NCBI GenBank assembly: GCA_040882055.1
Contig: JBBECA010000086.1
Span: 1 to 12,015 of the forward strand
DNA length: 12,015 nt
Direction of reading: 5' to 3'
Source: Nitriliruptor sp040882055
GTDB lineage: Bacteria; Actinomycetota; Nitriliruptoria; Nitriliruptorales; Nitriliruptoraceae
This document shows positions 1-6,358 of the stretch, piece after piece. The translations under genes were made by a program, and so were the position numbers. The notes under the pieces were generated by a model. It had not been told where the DNA came from. It saw only the letters and a list, made by a program, of their open reading frames with translations, and made no database searches. Numbering within the stretch: the first letter of the stretch is position 1; each line of letters begins with the position of its first letter.

Positions 1-69
1 GCCCTGCGCGTCATCGCCAAGCAGATCCTCGCCGACGCACTCGCGGGCTCGTCGGGGGCCAGCGCGTAA
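1..69 (+). CDS. C-terminal end of an unidentified protein (truncated by window edge)
   Basis: Frame 1 is open from the first base and closes with TAA at 67-69, giving 22 residues that begin ALRVIAKQILADALAG and end in a short Ser/Gly/Ala tail. The piece is amphipathic and helical in composition, with no motif that identifies a family. It ends 31 bp before the ABC ATPase gene and lies on the same strand, so the two may be cotranscribed. That it is a real gene end is inferred from the codon pattern (G/C third positions) and tight spacing; nothing can be said about function. Confidence 0.5.
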   Translation, partial: ALRVIAKQILADALAGSSGASA

Positions 70-100
70 GCTCCGTCGCCCCTCCCGCTCCGGAACCTGC

Positions 101-1018
101 GTGCTCGAGCTCGACCGGCTGTCGCGACGTTTCGGCGACGTGCGTGCGCTCGACGGGCTCACCTTCTCGGTGGCTCGCGGCGAGCTGTGCGGGTTCCTCG
201 GGCCGAACGGGGCCGGTAAGACCACCGCCATGCGGGCCGTCCTCGGGGTGACCCGGTTGGACGCCGGCGTCGTCCGCTGGGACGGGCAGGCGGTGGACGC
301 CGACCTCCGTCGCCGGACGGGGTACCTGCCCGAGGAGCGCGGGCTGTACCCGAAGATGCGGGTCGGTGAGCACCTGATCTACCTCGGTCGCCTCCACGGC
401 CTGCGCGGGGTGGAAGCGGAGCGACGCACGCTCCGGCTGCTCGACGAGCTCGGGCTCGCCGACCGGGCGGCGACCGAGATCGAGTCGCTCAGCCTCGGTA
501 ACCAGCAGCGGGTGCAGCTGGCCGCGGCGCTCGTGCACGACCCGGAGCTGCTGGTGCTCGACGAGCCGTTCTCGGGTCTCGACCCGATCGCGGTCGACAC
601 GATGTCGGCGATGCTCCGCGACCGGGCACGTGACGGCGCCGCCGTGGTGTTCAGCTCGCACCAGCTCGACCTGGTCGAGGACCTCTGCAGCACGGTCGCG
701 GTCGTCGCGGCCGGCCGGACCGTGCTGAGCGGCGAGGTCGAGGCGATCCGGGCCGCCGGCGAGCGGCGCCTACACGTCGCTTCGAGCGGCCCGGTCCGGT
801 GGGAGCAGCTCGCCTCACCGGATGCCGCGCTCGCGTCGAGCACGCCGACGTCGGCCACCTTCGTGCTCACGCGCGACGCCGACCCGCTGCCCATCCTCGC
901 GGGCGTGCGCCAGGTGGCGGACCTCACCGGCGTCTCGCTGTCGCAACCGCGGCTCTCGGAGCTGTTCCGGGACGCCGTCGGTCCGGGTGGGGTCCAGCCG
1001 CCCGTGGCGGGCCCGTGA
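101..1018 (+). CDS. ABC transporter ATP-binding protein, NatA/YhaQ-like, with C-terminal DUF4162-type domain
   Basis: This 305-residue protein is the nucleotide-binding subunit of an ABC-2 exporter. It would hydrolyse ATP on the cytoplasmic face of the membrane and drive the permease encoded next. The Walker A motif GPNGAGKT is at residues 34-41, the signature LSLGN at 130-134 (in place of LSGGQ, as often seen in this actinobacterial subfamily), Walker B with catalytic Glu (LLVLDEP) at 150-156, the D-loop SGLD at 158-161 and the switch His at 187. After about residue 222 comes a small alpha/beta C-terminal domain of the kind found in Na+/drug export ATPases. The GTG at 101 puts the N-terminus exactly where family members begin; the ribosome binding site there is weak. 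The stop overlaps the start of the permease by four bases, which implies translational coupling. The substrate cannot be read from the sequence: sodium, a drug or a peptide are all possible. Confidence 0.93.
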   Translation: MLELDRLSRRFGDVRALDGLTFSVARGELCGFLGPNGAGKTTAMRAVLGVTRLDAGVVRWDGQAVDADLRRRTGYLPEERGLYPKMRVGEHLIYLGRLHGLRGVEAERRTLRLLDELGLADRAATEIESLSLGNQQRVQLAAALVHDPELLVLDEPFSGLDPIAVDTMSAMLRDRARDGAAVVFSSHQLDLVEDLCSTVAVVAAGRTVLSGEVEAIRAAGERRLHVASSGPVRWEQLASPDAALASSTPTSATFVLTRDADPLPILAGVRQVADLTGVSLSQPRLSELFRDAVGPGGVQPPVAGP

Positions 1019-2223
1019 CCGTGCCCCGTCCGATGCTGCTGGTCGCCGAGCGCGAGATCCGGCAGCGCGTCCGTTCCCGGGCCTACCAGGTCATCACCCT
1101 GCTGTTCGCGGTGGTCCTGGCGGCCGTGGCTGCCCTGCCCGCCCTCTTCGCCGATCGCGAACCGGAGGTCCAGATCGCACCGAACCCGGGCGTGGTCGGC
1201 GTGGTCGGCGAGGTGGACGAAGCGGTGCTCGCCGGGCTGGTCGCCACGCTCGGCTCGTCCCCCGAGCTGGTCGAGATCAGCGACGAGGACGAGGCCGCGC
1301 GCGCGCTCGAAGCCGGTGAGGTCACGCTCGTGGTGGCCGAAGGAGGTGCGCGGCTGTTGGCCGCCGGCGCGGCGGGACCGTTCGGTTCGCCCGTGCCGCC
1401 GGGGGTCCCCGAGACGGTCGGCCTCGCCCGGGAGATGGCCGCGTCGGGGATCGATCCGGGGCAGGTCGAGACCCTCCTCGCGGCGCCGCCGGTGCCGGTC
1501 GAGGTCGTCGTGACCGGGTCGGGCGTCGATCCCGTGACCGCCGAGGGGCGGTTCGCGGTCGCCTACGCGGGTTCGCTCGTCCTCTACTTCGTGCTGGTGT
1601 TCTTCGCCAACCTGATCGTCACCGGGGTGATCGAGGAGAAGGGTTCGCGCGTCGTCGAACTGCTGCTCCCCGCGGTCCCGGCCCGCCAGCTGATGGGCGG
1701 CAAGGTCCTCGGGCTCGGCGCCGTCGGCACCCTCCAGGCGGCAGCGATGCTGACCCCGGCGCTCATCGTGCTGCAGGTGACCGGGGACGATCGGTTGCCG
1801 CCCGGTATCGGTACGGCGTTCGTGGCGGTGCTCGTGGCCTTCGTGCTCGGCTACGGGCTGTACGCCGGCGTGACCGCGGGGTTGGCGTCCCTGGTCTCTC
1901 GGGTCGAGGATTCGCAGGTGGCGCTGTTCCCGCTCTACGCGCTGCTCGTCGCGGCGTTCACGACCTCGTTCCCCGTGCTGAGCGCACCGGACGGCACCCT
2001 GGCTCGCATCGTCACCTTCGTGCCCTTCACCGCGCCGTTCGTCGTCCCGGCGCGCATCGTGCTGGTCGATCTCCCGCTGTGGCAGGCCGGGATCGCCGCG
2101 CTCGGTGTGATCGCGACCGCCGTGCTGCTCACCCTGCTCGCCGCGCGCCTGTACGAGGGCGCCATCCTCCGCGCTGGTGCTCGCGTCCGGCTCGGGGCCG
2201 CCTGGCGAGGTGCACGCGAGTGA
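1015..2223 (+). CDS. ABC-2 type permease, NatB/YhaP-like
   Basis: This is the membrane subunit of the exporter, 402 residues from the GTG at 1015, which shares GTGA with the stop of the ATPase gene; GTG at 1021 is an alternative. The open frame continues upstream to 799, but that part overlaps the ATPase gene and is Arg/Ala-rich shadow sequence. Layout: a short cytoplasmic N-terminus, helix 1 at about 24-46, an extracytoplasmic domain of about 135 residues, then helices at about 183-206, 228-254, 267-293, 300-320, 330-350 and 357-380. This matches the ABC2_membrane_3 plan of NatB. The conserved EEKGSR loop follows the second helix (207-212), and the family's Pro-rich PFTAPFVVPARI stretch is at 337-348. 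The cargo is unknown. No third component or adjacent regulator is visible within the window. Confidence 0.92.
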   Translation: MTVPRPMLLVAEREIRQRVRSRAYQVITLLFAVVLAAVAALPALFADREPEVQIAPNPGVVGVVGEVDEAVLAGLVATLGSSPELVEISDEDEAARALEAGEVTLVVAEGGARLLAAGAAGPFGSPVPPGVPETVGLAREMAASGIDPGQVETLLAAPPVPVEVVVTGSGVDPVTAEGRFAVAYAGSLVLYFVLVFFANLIVTGVIEEKGSRVVELLLPAVPARQLMGGKVLGLGAVGTLQAAAMLTPALIVLQVTGDDRLPPGIGTAFVAVLVAFVLGYGLYAGVTAGLASLVSRVEDSQVALFPLYALLVAAFTTSFPVLSAPDGTLARIVTFVPFTAPFVVPARIVLVDLPLWQAGIAALGVIATAVLLTLLAARLYEGAILRAGARVRLGAAWRGARE

Positions 2224-2341
2224 CCCGGAGGTTCACCGACGCGTCCACGGATCGTCACCTCGCCACCGTCGCGCCGTCCCCGTCGCGTCGTTGACTCCCT
2301 CGCACCACGGGAGGCCGTGGACGGATGGGGAGCTGGGGTTC
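2224..2341. other. 118-bp spacer between the ABC permease and the PHP gene
   Basis: The spacer has no ORF of its own. It contains TTGACT at 2291-2296, a good -35 look-alike, but no TANNNT at the proper distance. A short hairpin, CCACGG (2305-2310) and CCGTGG (2315-2320) with loop GAGG, lies just before the ribosome binding site. The distance suggests that the PHP gene may have its own promoter, but I cannot place one firmly. Confidence 0.4.
2327..2332 (+). promoter_or_regulatory. Ribosome binding site deciding the PHP gene start
   Basis: GGGGAG lies 9 nt before the GTG at 2342 and is the best Shine-Dalgarno match in the region. It supports starting the protein right before its Tat signal rather than at the far upstream in-frame codon at 2177. 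Confidence 0.6.
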
Positions 2342-4030
2342 GTGGACACACCGATCGTCACACGTCGCACGGTGCTGCGGGCAGGTGCCGCCGCGGGCGC
2401 GTTCCTGCTCGCACGACCGACCGGTGTCCTGGCGCAGCCGCTCGGACCACGGGATGCCTACGGGACCTCCCGAGCCTCGCGGTTGTTCCCCGGTTCGCAG
2501 GTCGTCCACGCCGACCTGCACAACCACACCCTGCTCTCGGACGGTGCCGGCGATCCGGGCCAGGCCTTCGCCTCGATGCGGGACGCGGGACTGGACGTCG
2601 CCGCCCTGACCGACCACTCCACCGTCGGGCAGGTCGTGCCCGGCCCGTTCGACGTCGGCGGTGACCAGACGCCGTGCTTCGGGTCGTCCGAGTGCCAGAG
2701 CCTGCTCGGCATCGACGAGGGCGCCTGGCAGCGGACCGGTGAGCTGGCTGACGCCGCGGACACGCCGGGGGAGTTCACCGCCATCCGAGGGTTCGAGTGG
2801 TCCTCCCCGACGCTCGGACACATGAACGTCTGGTTCAGCCAGACCTGGAGCGACCCGCTGTCGACCGGCGGTCTCGGATCGATCGAGGACCTCGTCGCCT
2901 TCGCCGAGCAGGAGGGCATCCCGGTCGACGCTGACGCGCTCGGCACGATCGCGGAACTCATCGAACGGACCCCGGTGGCCGGGCTCGGGATGGCCGGCTG
3001 GTACGAGTGGCTCAAGCGGCCACCGTCGACACCAGCTGTCGGTGGTGGCGGCGATGCCCTGATGGGCTTCAACCACCCGGGGCGCGAACCGTTCCGGTTC
3101 TCGGACTTCGCCTTCGACGCCGGGCTCCTGGACCGGGTGGTCAGCCTCGAGATCTTCAACCGGCGCGAGGACTACCTGTTCGAGGTGGTCCGCGGTCGAT
3201 CGCCGTTGGTGGCCTGCCTCGATGCCGGGTGGCGACCGGGGCTGCTCGGGGTCACCGACCAGCACGGCACCGACTGGGGGTTCCCCGACGGGCTCGGACG
3301 CGGGGGCTACTACGTCGACGCGTTGTCGCGCGAGGGGGTCCGTGCCGCGATGGAGGAGCGGCGCTTCTTCGCCACGAACCTGAAGGGGCTGCGCATCGAC
3401 GCCGCTGCCAACGGGGTGCGGATGGGACGCACGCTCGGGCACCGGTCCGGACCGGTCACGATCGACGTGGACGTCGACCGCGGGCCGTCGTGGATCGGTC
3501 ACCAGTTGGTCGCCCAGGTGCTGACCACGGGACCCATCATGCCCGAGGTCGTCGCGGCGGAGACCATCCGCGTGCCCGCACCGGGGCGAGCGTTGCCCCG
3601 CATCACCGTCGACGTCGACGCCGCCGACGTGCCGTGGCTCGTGCTGCGCCTGTCCGACCCGAGCGTGGCGGCCGACGATCGCGCTGACGCGACCTACGCC
3701 GGCTTCGGCGCGGCCATCGCTTACGCCTCGCCGTGGTACCTCGACCCTGAGCTCGCTCTGCCGCCCGTCACCCCCGTCGCCGGCGAGCTGCCGTCGGACG
3801 AGGCGGCGGTCCCGCCCGAGCCACCGCGGCCACGCGTCGACACGCCGGCCGGCCGCTTGGCGCGCAGCCCCCGGGCCGTCGACGTGCCCGACCGCGGGCC
3901 GCTCCCGGTCACCGGCGGTGGCCCGACCGGCCCGGGGGCGCTGCTGCTCGGCGCCGCGGCGAGCCTGCTCGCGCTCCGCCGCCGCCAGGCGCACGAGGAG
4001 GGTCACACCCACGAGCCCGAGGGCAGCTGA
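2342..4030 (+). CDS. Tat-exported, LPXTG-anchored PHP-domain metallohydrolase (CehA/McbA-like)
   Basis: The protein has 562 residues from GTG 2342. The N-terminus is a Tat signal: TRRTVLRAG with the twin arginines at 8-9, a hydrophobic stretch and a likely cut after VLA (about residue 31). A PHP fold follows, with metal-binding motifs DLHNHT (His60, His62), SDG (Asp67), TDH (Asp91, His92), GFEW (Glu152), His160, GFNHPG (His245) and TDQHG (Asp306, His308). Related enzymes hydrolyse phosphoesters, or carbamate esters in the CehA case; the substrate here is unknown. A beta-rich region (about 350-470) follows, then a Pro-rich spacer (about 474-520). The C-terminus is a sortase signal: LPVTG at 521-525, a hydrophobic segment to about 545, and RRR. 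An unusual 15-residue hydrophilic tail with two His follows the arginines. Tat export fits a protein that loads metal in the cytoplasm before secretion; sortase anchoring would hold it on the cell wall. It converges with the crotonase-fold gene, leaving a 10-bp gap. Confidence 0.88.
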   Translation: MDTPIVTRRTVLRAGAAAGAFLLARPTGVLAQPLGPRDAYGTSRASRLFPGSQVVHADLHNHTLLSDGAGDPGQAFASMRDAGLDVAALTDHSTVGQVVPGPFDVGGDQTPCFGSSECQSLLGIDEGAWQRTGELADAADTPGEFTAIRGFEWSSPTLGHMNVWFSQTWSDPLSTGGLGSIEDLVAFAEQEGIPVDADALGTIAELIERTPVAGLGMAGWYEWLKRPPSTPAVGGGGDALMGFNHPGREPFRFSDFAFDAGLLDRVVSLEIFNRREDYLFEVVRGRSPLVACLDAGWRPGLLGVTDQHGTDWGFPDGLGRGGYYVDALSREGVRAAMEERRFFATNLKGLRIDAAANGVRMGRTLGHRSGPVTIDVDVDRGPSWIGHQLVAQVLTTGPIMPEVVAAETIRVPAPGRALPRITVDVDAADVPWLVLRLSDPSVAADDRADATYAGFGAAIAYASPWYLDPELALPPVTPVAGELPSDEAAVPPEPPRPRVDTPAGRLARSPRAVDVPDRGPLPVTGGGPTGPGALLLGAAASLLALRRRQAHEEGHTHEPEGS

Positions 4031-4040
4031 CCGTCGTCGC

Positions 4041-4829
4041 TCAGCGGCCGGGGAAGACCGGCGCCCGACGTTCACGTCCCGCAGCGAGCCCCTCGACGAG
4101 GTCCTCGCTGGCGTAGTTGACGGCCTGCGCGGCGGCCTCGCGGAGCAGCGCATCGTCGAGCTCCGGGGGCTGCTGTGCCAGGGTGGTCTTGAGCTGGCGC
4201 ACGACGACGGGCGAGGCGGCGGCGACCTCGCGAGCCAGGTCGAGCGCGGCAGGCAGCACGTCAGCGGCGGGGAGGGCACGCAGCGCCAACCCGGCGGCGG
4301 CGGCCTCGACCCCGCTGAAGAGCCGGCCGGTGTACAGCCACAGCTTGGCGGCCTGCTCGCCGAGGGTGCGGGGCAGCAGCCAGGACCCGCCCATGCCGGG
4401 GTGGAGCCCGAGGCGGGCGAAGTTGAGACCCACCTTCGCGTCGTCGGCGACGATCCGCAGGTCGCACGCCAGCGCCACGCAGAGGCCGGCGCCGACCGCG
4501 TGGCCGTTCACGGCCGCGATGACCGGTTGTGGGAGCTCGCGGACGGCGAGGAAGCGGCGGTAGAAGCGGTGCATGTGGTCGGTGGCGTCGAAGCCGTCCT
4601 CGCGGGCGCGACGACCGAGCTCCTCGAGCATGGCGAGGTCACCCCCGGCCGAGAACGCCGGTGGCGTCCCCGTCAGGACCACGGCGTGGACCCCCGCATC
4701 GGCCGCGAGCTCCTGACACACATCGCTGAGCGCGTCGCCCATCGACTCGGTCATCGCGTTGCGACGTTCGGGGTCGTCGAGGGTCAGGACGGCGACGCCA
4801 CCCTCGGTGCGGTCGAGTTGGACGGGCAA
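4041..4829 (-). CDS. Enoyl-CoA hydratase/isomerase (crotonase) family protein
   Basis: This 262-residue crotonase-fold protein acts on acyl-CoA thioesters in the cytoplasm. Oxyanion-hole segments are clear: AFSAGGDL at 58-65 and NGHAVGAG at 108-115, followed by CDLRI and the GLHPGMGGSWLLPR segment at 141-154. Aligned by eye on rat mitochondrial enoyl-CoA hydratase, the two catalytic glutamates (Glu144 and Glu164) correspond to Cys117 and Phe137, so ordinary hydratase chemistry is doubtful; isomerase, thioesterase or another crotonase reaction is possible. Length is normal for the family. Translation starts at TTG (complement of 4827-4829), supported by AGGAG seven bases upstream. It follows the lipoprotein gene by 35 bp on the same strand and may be cotranscribed, although no functional link is evident. 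Fatty-acid or CoA genes are otherwise absent nearby. Confidence 0.9.
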   Translation of the reverse strand: MPVQLDRTEGGVAVLTLDDPERRNAMTESMGDALSDVCQELAADAGVHAVVLTGTPPAFSAGGDLAMLEELGRRAREDGFDATDHMHRFYRRFLAVRELPQPVIAAVNGHAVGAGLCVALACDLRIVADDAKVGLNFARLGLHPGMGGSWLLPRTLGEQAAKLWLYTGRLFSGVEAAAAGLALRALPAADVLPAALDLAREVAAASPVVVRQLKTTLAQQPPELDDALLREAAAQAVNYASEDLVEGLAAGRERRAPVFPGR

Positions 4830-4836
4830 CGGGTCG

Positions 4837-4841
4837 CTCCT
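4837..4841 (-). promoter_or_regulatory. Ribosome binding site deciding a TTG start
   Basis: On the minus strand AGGAG is followed by seven bases and then TTG at 4829. No ATG or GTG is better placed, and the resulting N-terminus (PVQLDRTEGGVAVLTL) begins where crotonases normally begin. Confidence 0.65.
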
Positions 4842-4864
4842 GCGGTGAGGTGGTAGGGGCCGGG

Positions 4865-6076
4865 TCAGCAGACGGTGATGATCCCCTCATCGATGGCCGA
4901 CTGGAGCGACTCGCCGCCCTCCGAGGCGAGCGCCTCGTCGACGACCTCCTGTGGGATGCAGTCCTGAGAGCCGAGCGGATCGTCGCTCTCGACGTCCGTC
5001 CCGCCGCCGGGCTCGGAGCCCGGTCCCGCGCCCGCGTCCCCCTCGGGCGCACCGTCGAACCCGCCGACGTTCCCCGCGAACAGGCCACCGAGGATGGCGA
5101 ACAGGTCGAGCTCGGTCGAGTCGCTCGGTGGTCCGACCGAACCGCTGAACTCCTCGAGACCGAGCAGCAGGAAGGTGCCCTCCGGGGCGCTCTCCTCACC
5201 CTCGAGCCGCGAGAGGTCGAACCCGATCTGGCTGAGCCGACCGTCGTCGATCCAGAGGTCGAGCTCGACCGGCTCGTCGCTCTCCGACCCCGGGACGTCG
5301 AGCCCGAGCTGGTCACCGTCGACGCCACTGGCCTCCCCGGCGATCGCGGAGATCTCCTCGACCAGCCCGTTCAGCGCCGTCTGCGTGGTGGTCGCCGTGA
5401 CGCGTTCGCCGGCATCCTCCGTCCCCACGTAGGCCACGTCGACATCCTCGTCGATGAAGTCCTCGATCGTCGCGACGATGCGCTCCCGGACGTCCTCGGT
5501 CTCCTCGTCGGTGGGTTCCTGCCCGTCCGTCGCGCTGCCAGCGAACTCGGTCAGCTGCTCGAGCCCGGTGAGCTGGATCCACCCGCCGCTGCGCACGGTC
5601 TCGGCCACCTCGCCGAGGCCGAACCCCTCCGCGGCGGCCACCGCCTCGTCGACGCTGGTCCGGAACGCCGGATCGTCGAGGGCGCCATCGACGACGTCGA
5701 GGTCGACCCGGAAGAAGAGCAGCTGTTCGGGCAGGAGGCGGACCTCGACGGCACGTTCCTCCCCGAGCTCGACGAGCACCTCGGCCTGGGCGTCGTCGGC
5801 GTCGTCCCCGATCGCCCTGATCGTGACGGAGCTGTCGAGCAGGAGGTCCACCTGGGAGGCGTCGAGGTCGCCCTCGGTCGTGGCGGCGATGGCGTCACGG
5901 TCACCCGCGATGCCGAGGCTGAGCTCGATGCCGTCGTACTCGCCGAGGGCGTCCACCGCCTCGGCCAGCGCACCTTCGGGGTCGCTCTCGACGTCCGTCC
6001 CGCTGCACGCGGTGAGCGTCCCGATCAGCAGGGCGCCGGCAGCCCACGCCGCGCCGCTCCGGCTGTGCGTACGCAT
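4865..6076 (-). CDS. Secreted lipoprotein, strongly acidic and lysine-free, function unknown
   Basis: The protein has 403 residues from ATG at 6076. A signal peptide (RTHSR, then a hydrophobic core) ends in the lipobox LTAC, so Cys24 would be lipid-modified and the protein held on the outer face of the membrane. The mature part has about one quarter Asp+Glu and no lysine at all. Alternating strand-like and helical segments recall the LppX/LprG (LolA-like) lipid-binding lipoproteins of actinobacteria, but I cannot confirm membership. A Gly/Pro/Ser-rich acidic linker (about 340-370) leads to a small C-terminal module with two cysteines, Cys373 and the final residue Cys403, which may form a disulfide. 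The frame is open to 6106, but the GGAG at 6083-6086 favours ATG 6076 over ATG 6082. It is divergent from the M23 gene and 35 bp upstream of the crotonase-fold gene. Confidence 0.82.
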   Translation of the reverse strand: MRTHSRSGAAWAAGALLIGTLTACSGTDVESDPEGALAEAVDALGEYDGIELSLGIAGDRDAIAATTEGDLDASQVDLLLDSSVTIRAIGDDADDAQAEVLVELGEERAVEVRLLPEQLLFFRVDLDVVDGALDDPAFRTSVDEAVAAAEGFGLGEVAETVRSGGWIQLTGLEQLTEFAGSATDGQEPTDEETEDVRERIVATIEDFIDEDVDVAYVGTEDAGERVTATTTQTALNGLVEEISAIAGEASGVDGDQLGLDVPGSESDEPVELDLWIDDGRLSQIGFDLSRLEGEESAPEGTFLLLGLEEFSGSVGPPSDSTELDLFAILGGLFAGNVGGFDGAPEGDAGAGPGSEPGGGTDVESDDPLGSQDCIPQEVVDEALASEGGESLQSAIDEGIITVC

Positions 6077-6082
6077 GTCCAT

Positions 6083-6086
6083 CTCC
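6083..6086 (-). promoter_or_regulatory. Ribosome binding site of the lipoprotein gene
   Basis: GGAG on the minus strand lies six bases before ATG 6076. It directly abuts the alternative ATG at 6082, which is too close for initiation there, so it decides the start. Confidence 0.6.
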
Positions 6087-6088
6087 GT

Positions 6089-6120
6089 CGTTCGAACGCC
6101 CCGCACCGCGTGCCGCGGTG
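6089..6120. repeat. Two inverted repeats in the leader of the lipoprotein gene
   Basis: CGTTCGAACG (6089-6098) is a perfect 10-bp palindrome directly upstream of the ribosome binding site. Next to it CACCGCG (6104-6110) and CGCGGTG (6114-6120) form a perfect 7-bp stem with a TGC loop. Both fall between the proposed -10 element (6139-6144) and the lipoprotein start, so they could be operators or could fold in the mRNA leader. Function is inferred only. Confidence 0.45.
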
Positions 6121-6138
6121 GGTCCTGATCCGCCGCCG

Positions 6139-6144
6139 ACCCTA
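6139..6144 (-). promoter_or_regulatory. Candidate -10 element for the lipoprotein gene
   Basis: On the minus strand the sequence reads CGCTAGGGTCGG, with TAGGGT fitting the actinobacterial TANNNT -10 box. It would start transcription near 6132, giving a leader of about 55 nt. No convincing -35 hexamer is seen. Support comes from the same CTAGNNT context appearing 5' of other genes in the window. Confidence 0.35.
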
Positions 6145-6198
6145 GCGGGGACGCCTCGGCGCGACCGGGTGGAGGTGGTCCGCCGCCGCACCCCCGAG

Positions 6199-6222
6199 AG
6201 CGCCGGACGGCGGTCCGGCGCT
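6199..6222. repeat. Perfect 10-bp inverted repeat in the divergent intergenic region
   Basis: AGCGCCGGAC (6199-6208) and GTCCGGCGCT (6213-6222) are exact reverse complements around a GGCG loop. There is no T-tract on either side, and the repeat lies between two divergent starts, so a terminator is unlikely. An operator, or a structure overlapping the M23 promoter (its last base is the first of TAGCCT), is more plausible. Confidence 0.55.
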
Positions 6223-6227
6223 AGCCT
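6222..6227 (+). promoter_or_regulatory. Candidate -10 element for the M23 gene
   Basis: TAGCCT sits in the context GCTAGCCTCGG, matching the CTAGNNTCSG pattern found near other gene starts. Transcription would start near 6234, leaving a leader of about 125 nt that contains the 13-bp repeats. No clear -35 box is seen, and the arms of the inverted repeat at 6199-6222 occupy that space. Confidence 0.25.
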
Positions 6228-6300
6228 CGGCCGGACGTGGCGCGCGCTCGGCAGCGCTGCACGTTTCGACCCGATCACCTGGGCCGATCCCCGAGGGATC

Positions 6301-6352
6301 ACCCGGCCCCACCACCCGGTCCTACCACCCGGCCCCGACACCCGGACGGAGT
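6301..6352 (+). repeat. Four 13-bp direct repeats (ACCCGG iterons) before the M23 gene
   Basis: ACCCGG recurs at 6301, 6314, 6327 and 6340, exactly 13 bp apart. The first three units follow the pattern ACCCGGYCCYRMC; the fourth keeps only the ACCCGG core and runs into the ribosome binding site. The first copy is preceded by GATC, and a related GATCACCTGG lies at 6273-6282. The spacing is close to, but not, a helical turn. It could be a cluster of regulator sites or a slippage product. Confidence 0.65.
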
Positions 6353-6358
6353 CCGCTC

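Noticed and set aside
799..1014. Upstream extension of the ABC permease frame
   Set aside because: It overlaps the ATPase gene, has no family-like sequence, and the GTG at 1015 gives the expected N-terminus and stop-start overlap.
2291..2296. TTGACT as a -35 box for the PHP gene
   Set aside because: No TANNNT hexamer occurs 16-19 bp downstream, so the promoter cannot be completed.
4026..4045. GCTGA/TCAGC inverted repeat spanning the converging stops of the PHP and crotonase-fold genes
   Set aside because: Only five base pairs around a 10-nt loop, with no T-tract. It arises mostly because two TGA stops face each other, so it is too weak to call a terminator.
2255..4279. 674-codon minus-strand open frame across the PHP gene
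   Set aside because: It lies antisense to a gene with clear PHP, Tat and LPXTG motifs. Its translation is Arg/Pro/Glu/Gln-rich shadow sequence with no recognisable domain, a usual result of high GC content.
6089..6098. CGTTCGAACG as a LexA (SOS) box
   Set aside because: The actinobacterial LexA site has GAAC and GTTC half sites in the opposite order with a 4-bp gap. The present palindrome joins GTTC directly to GAAC.
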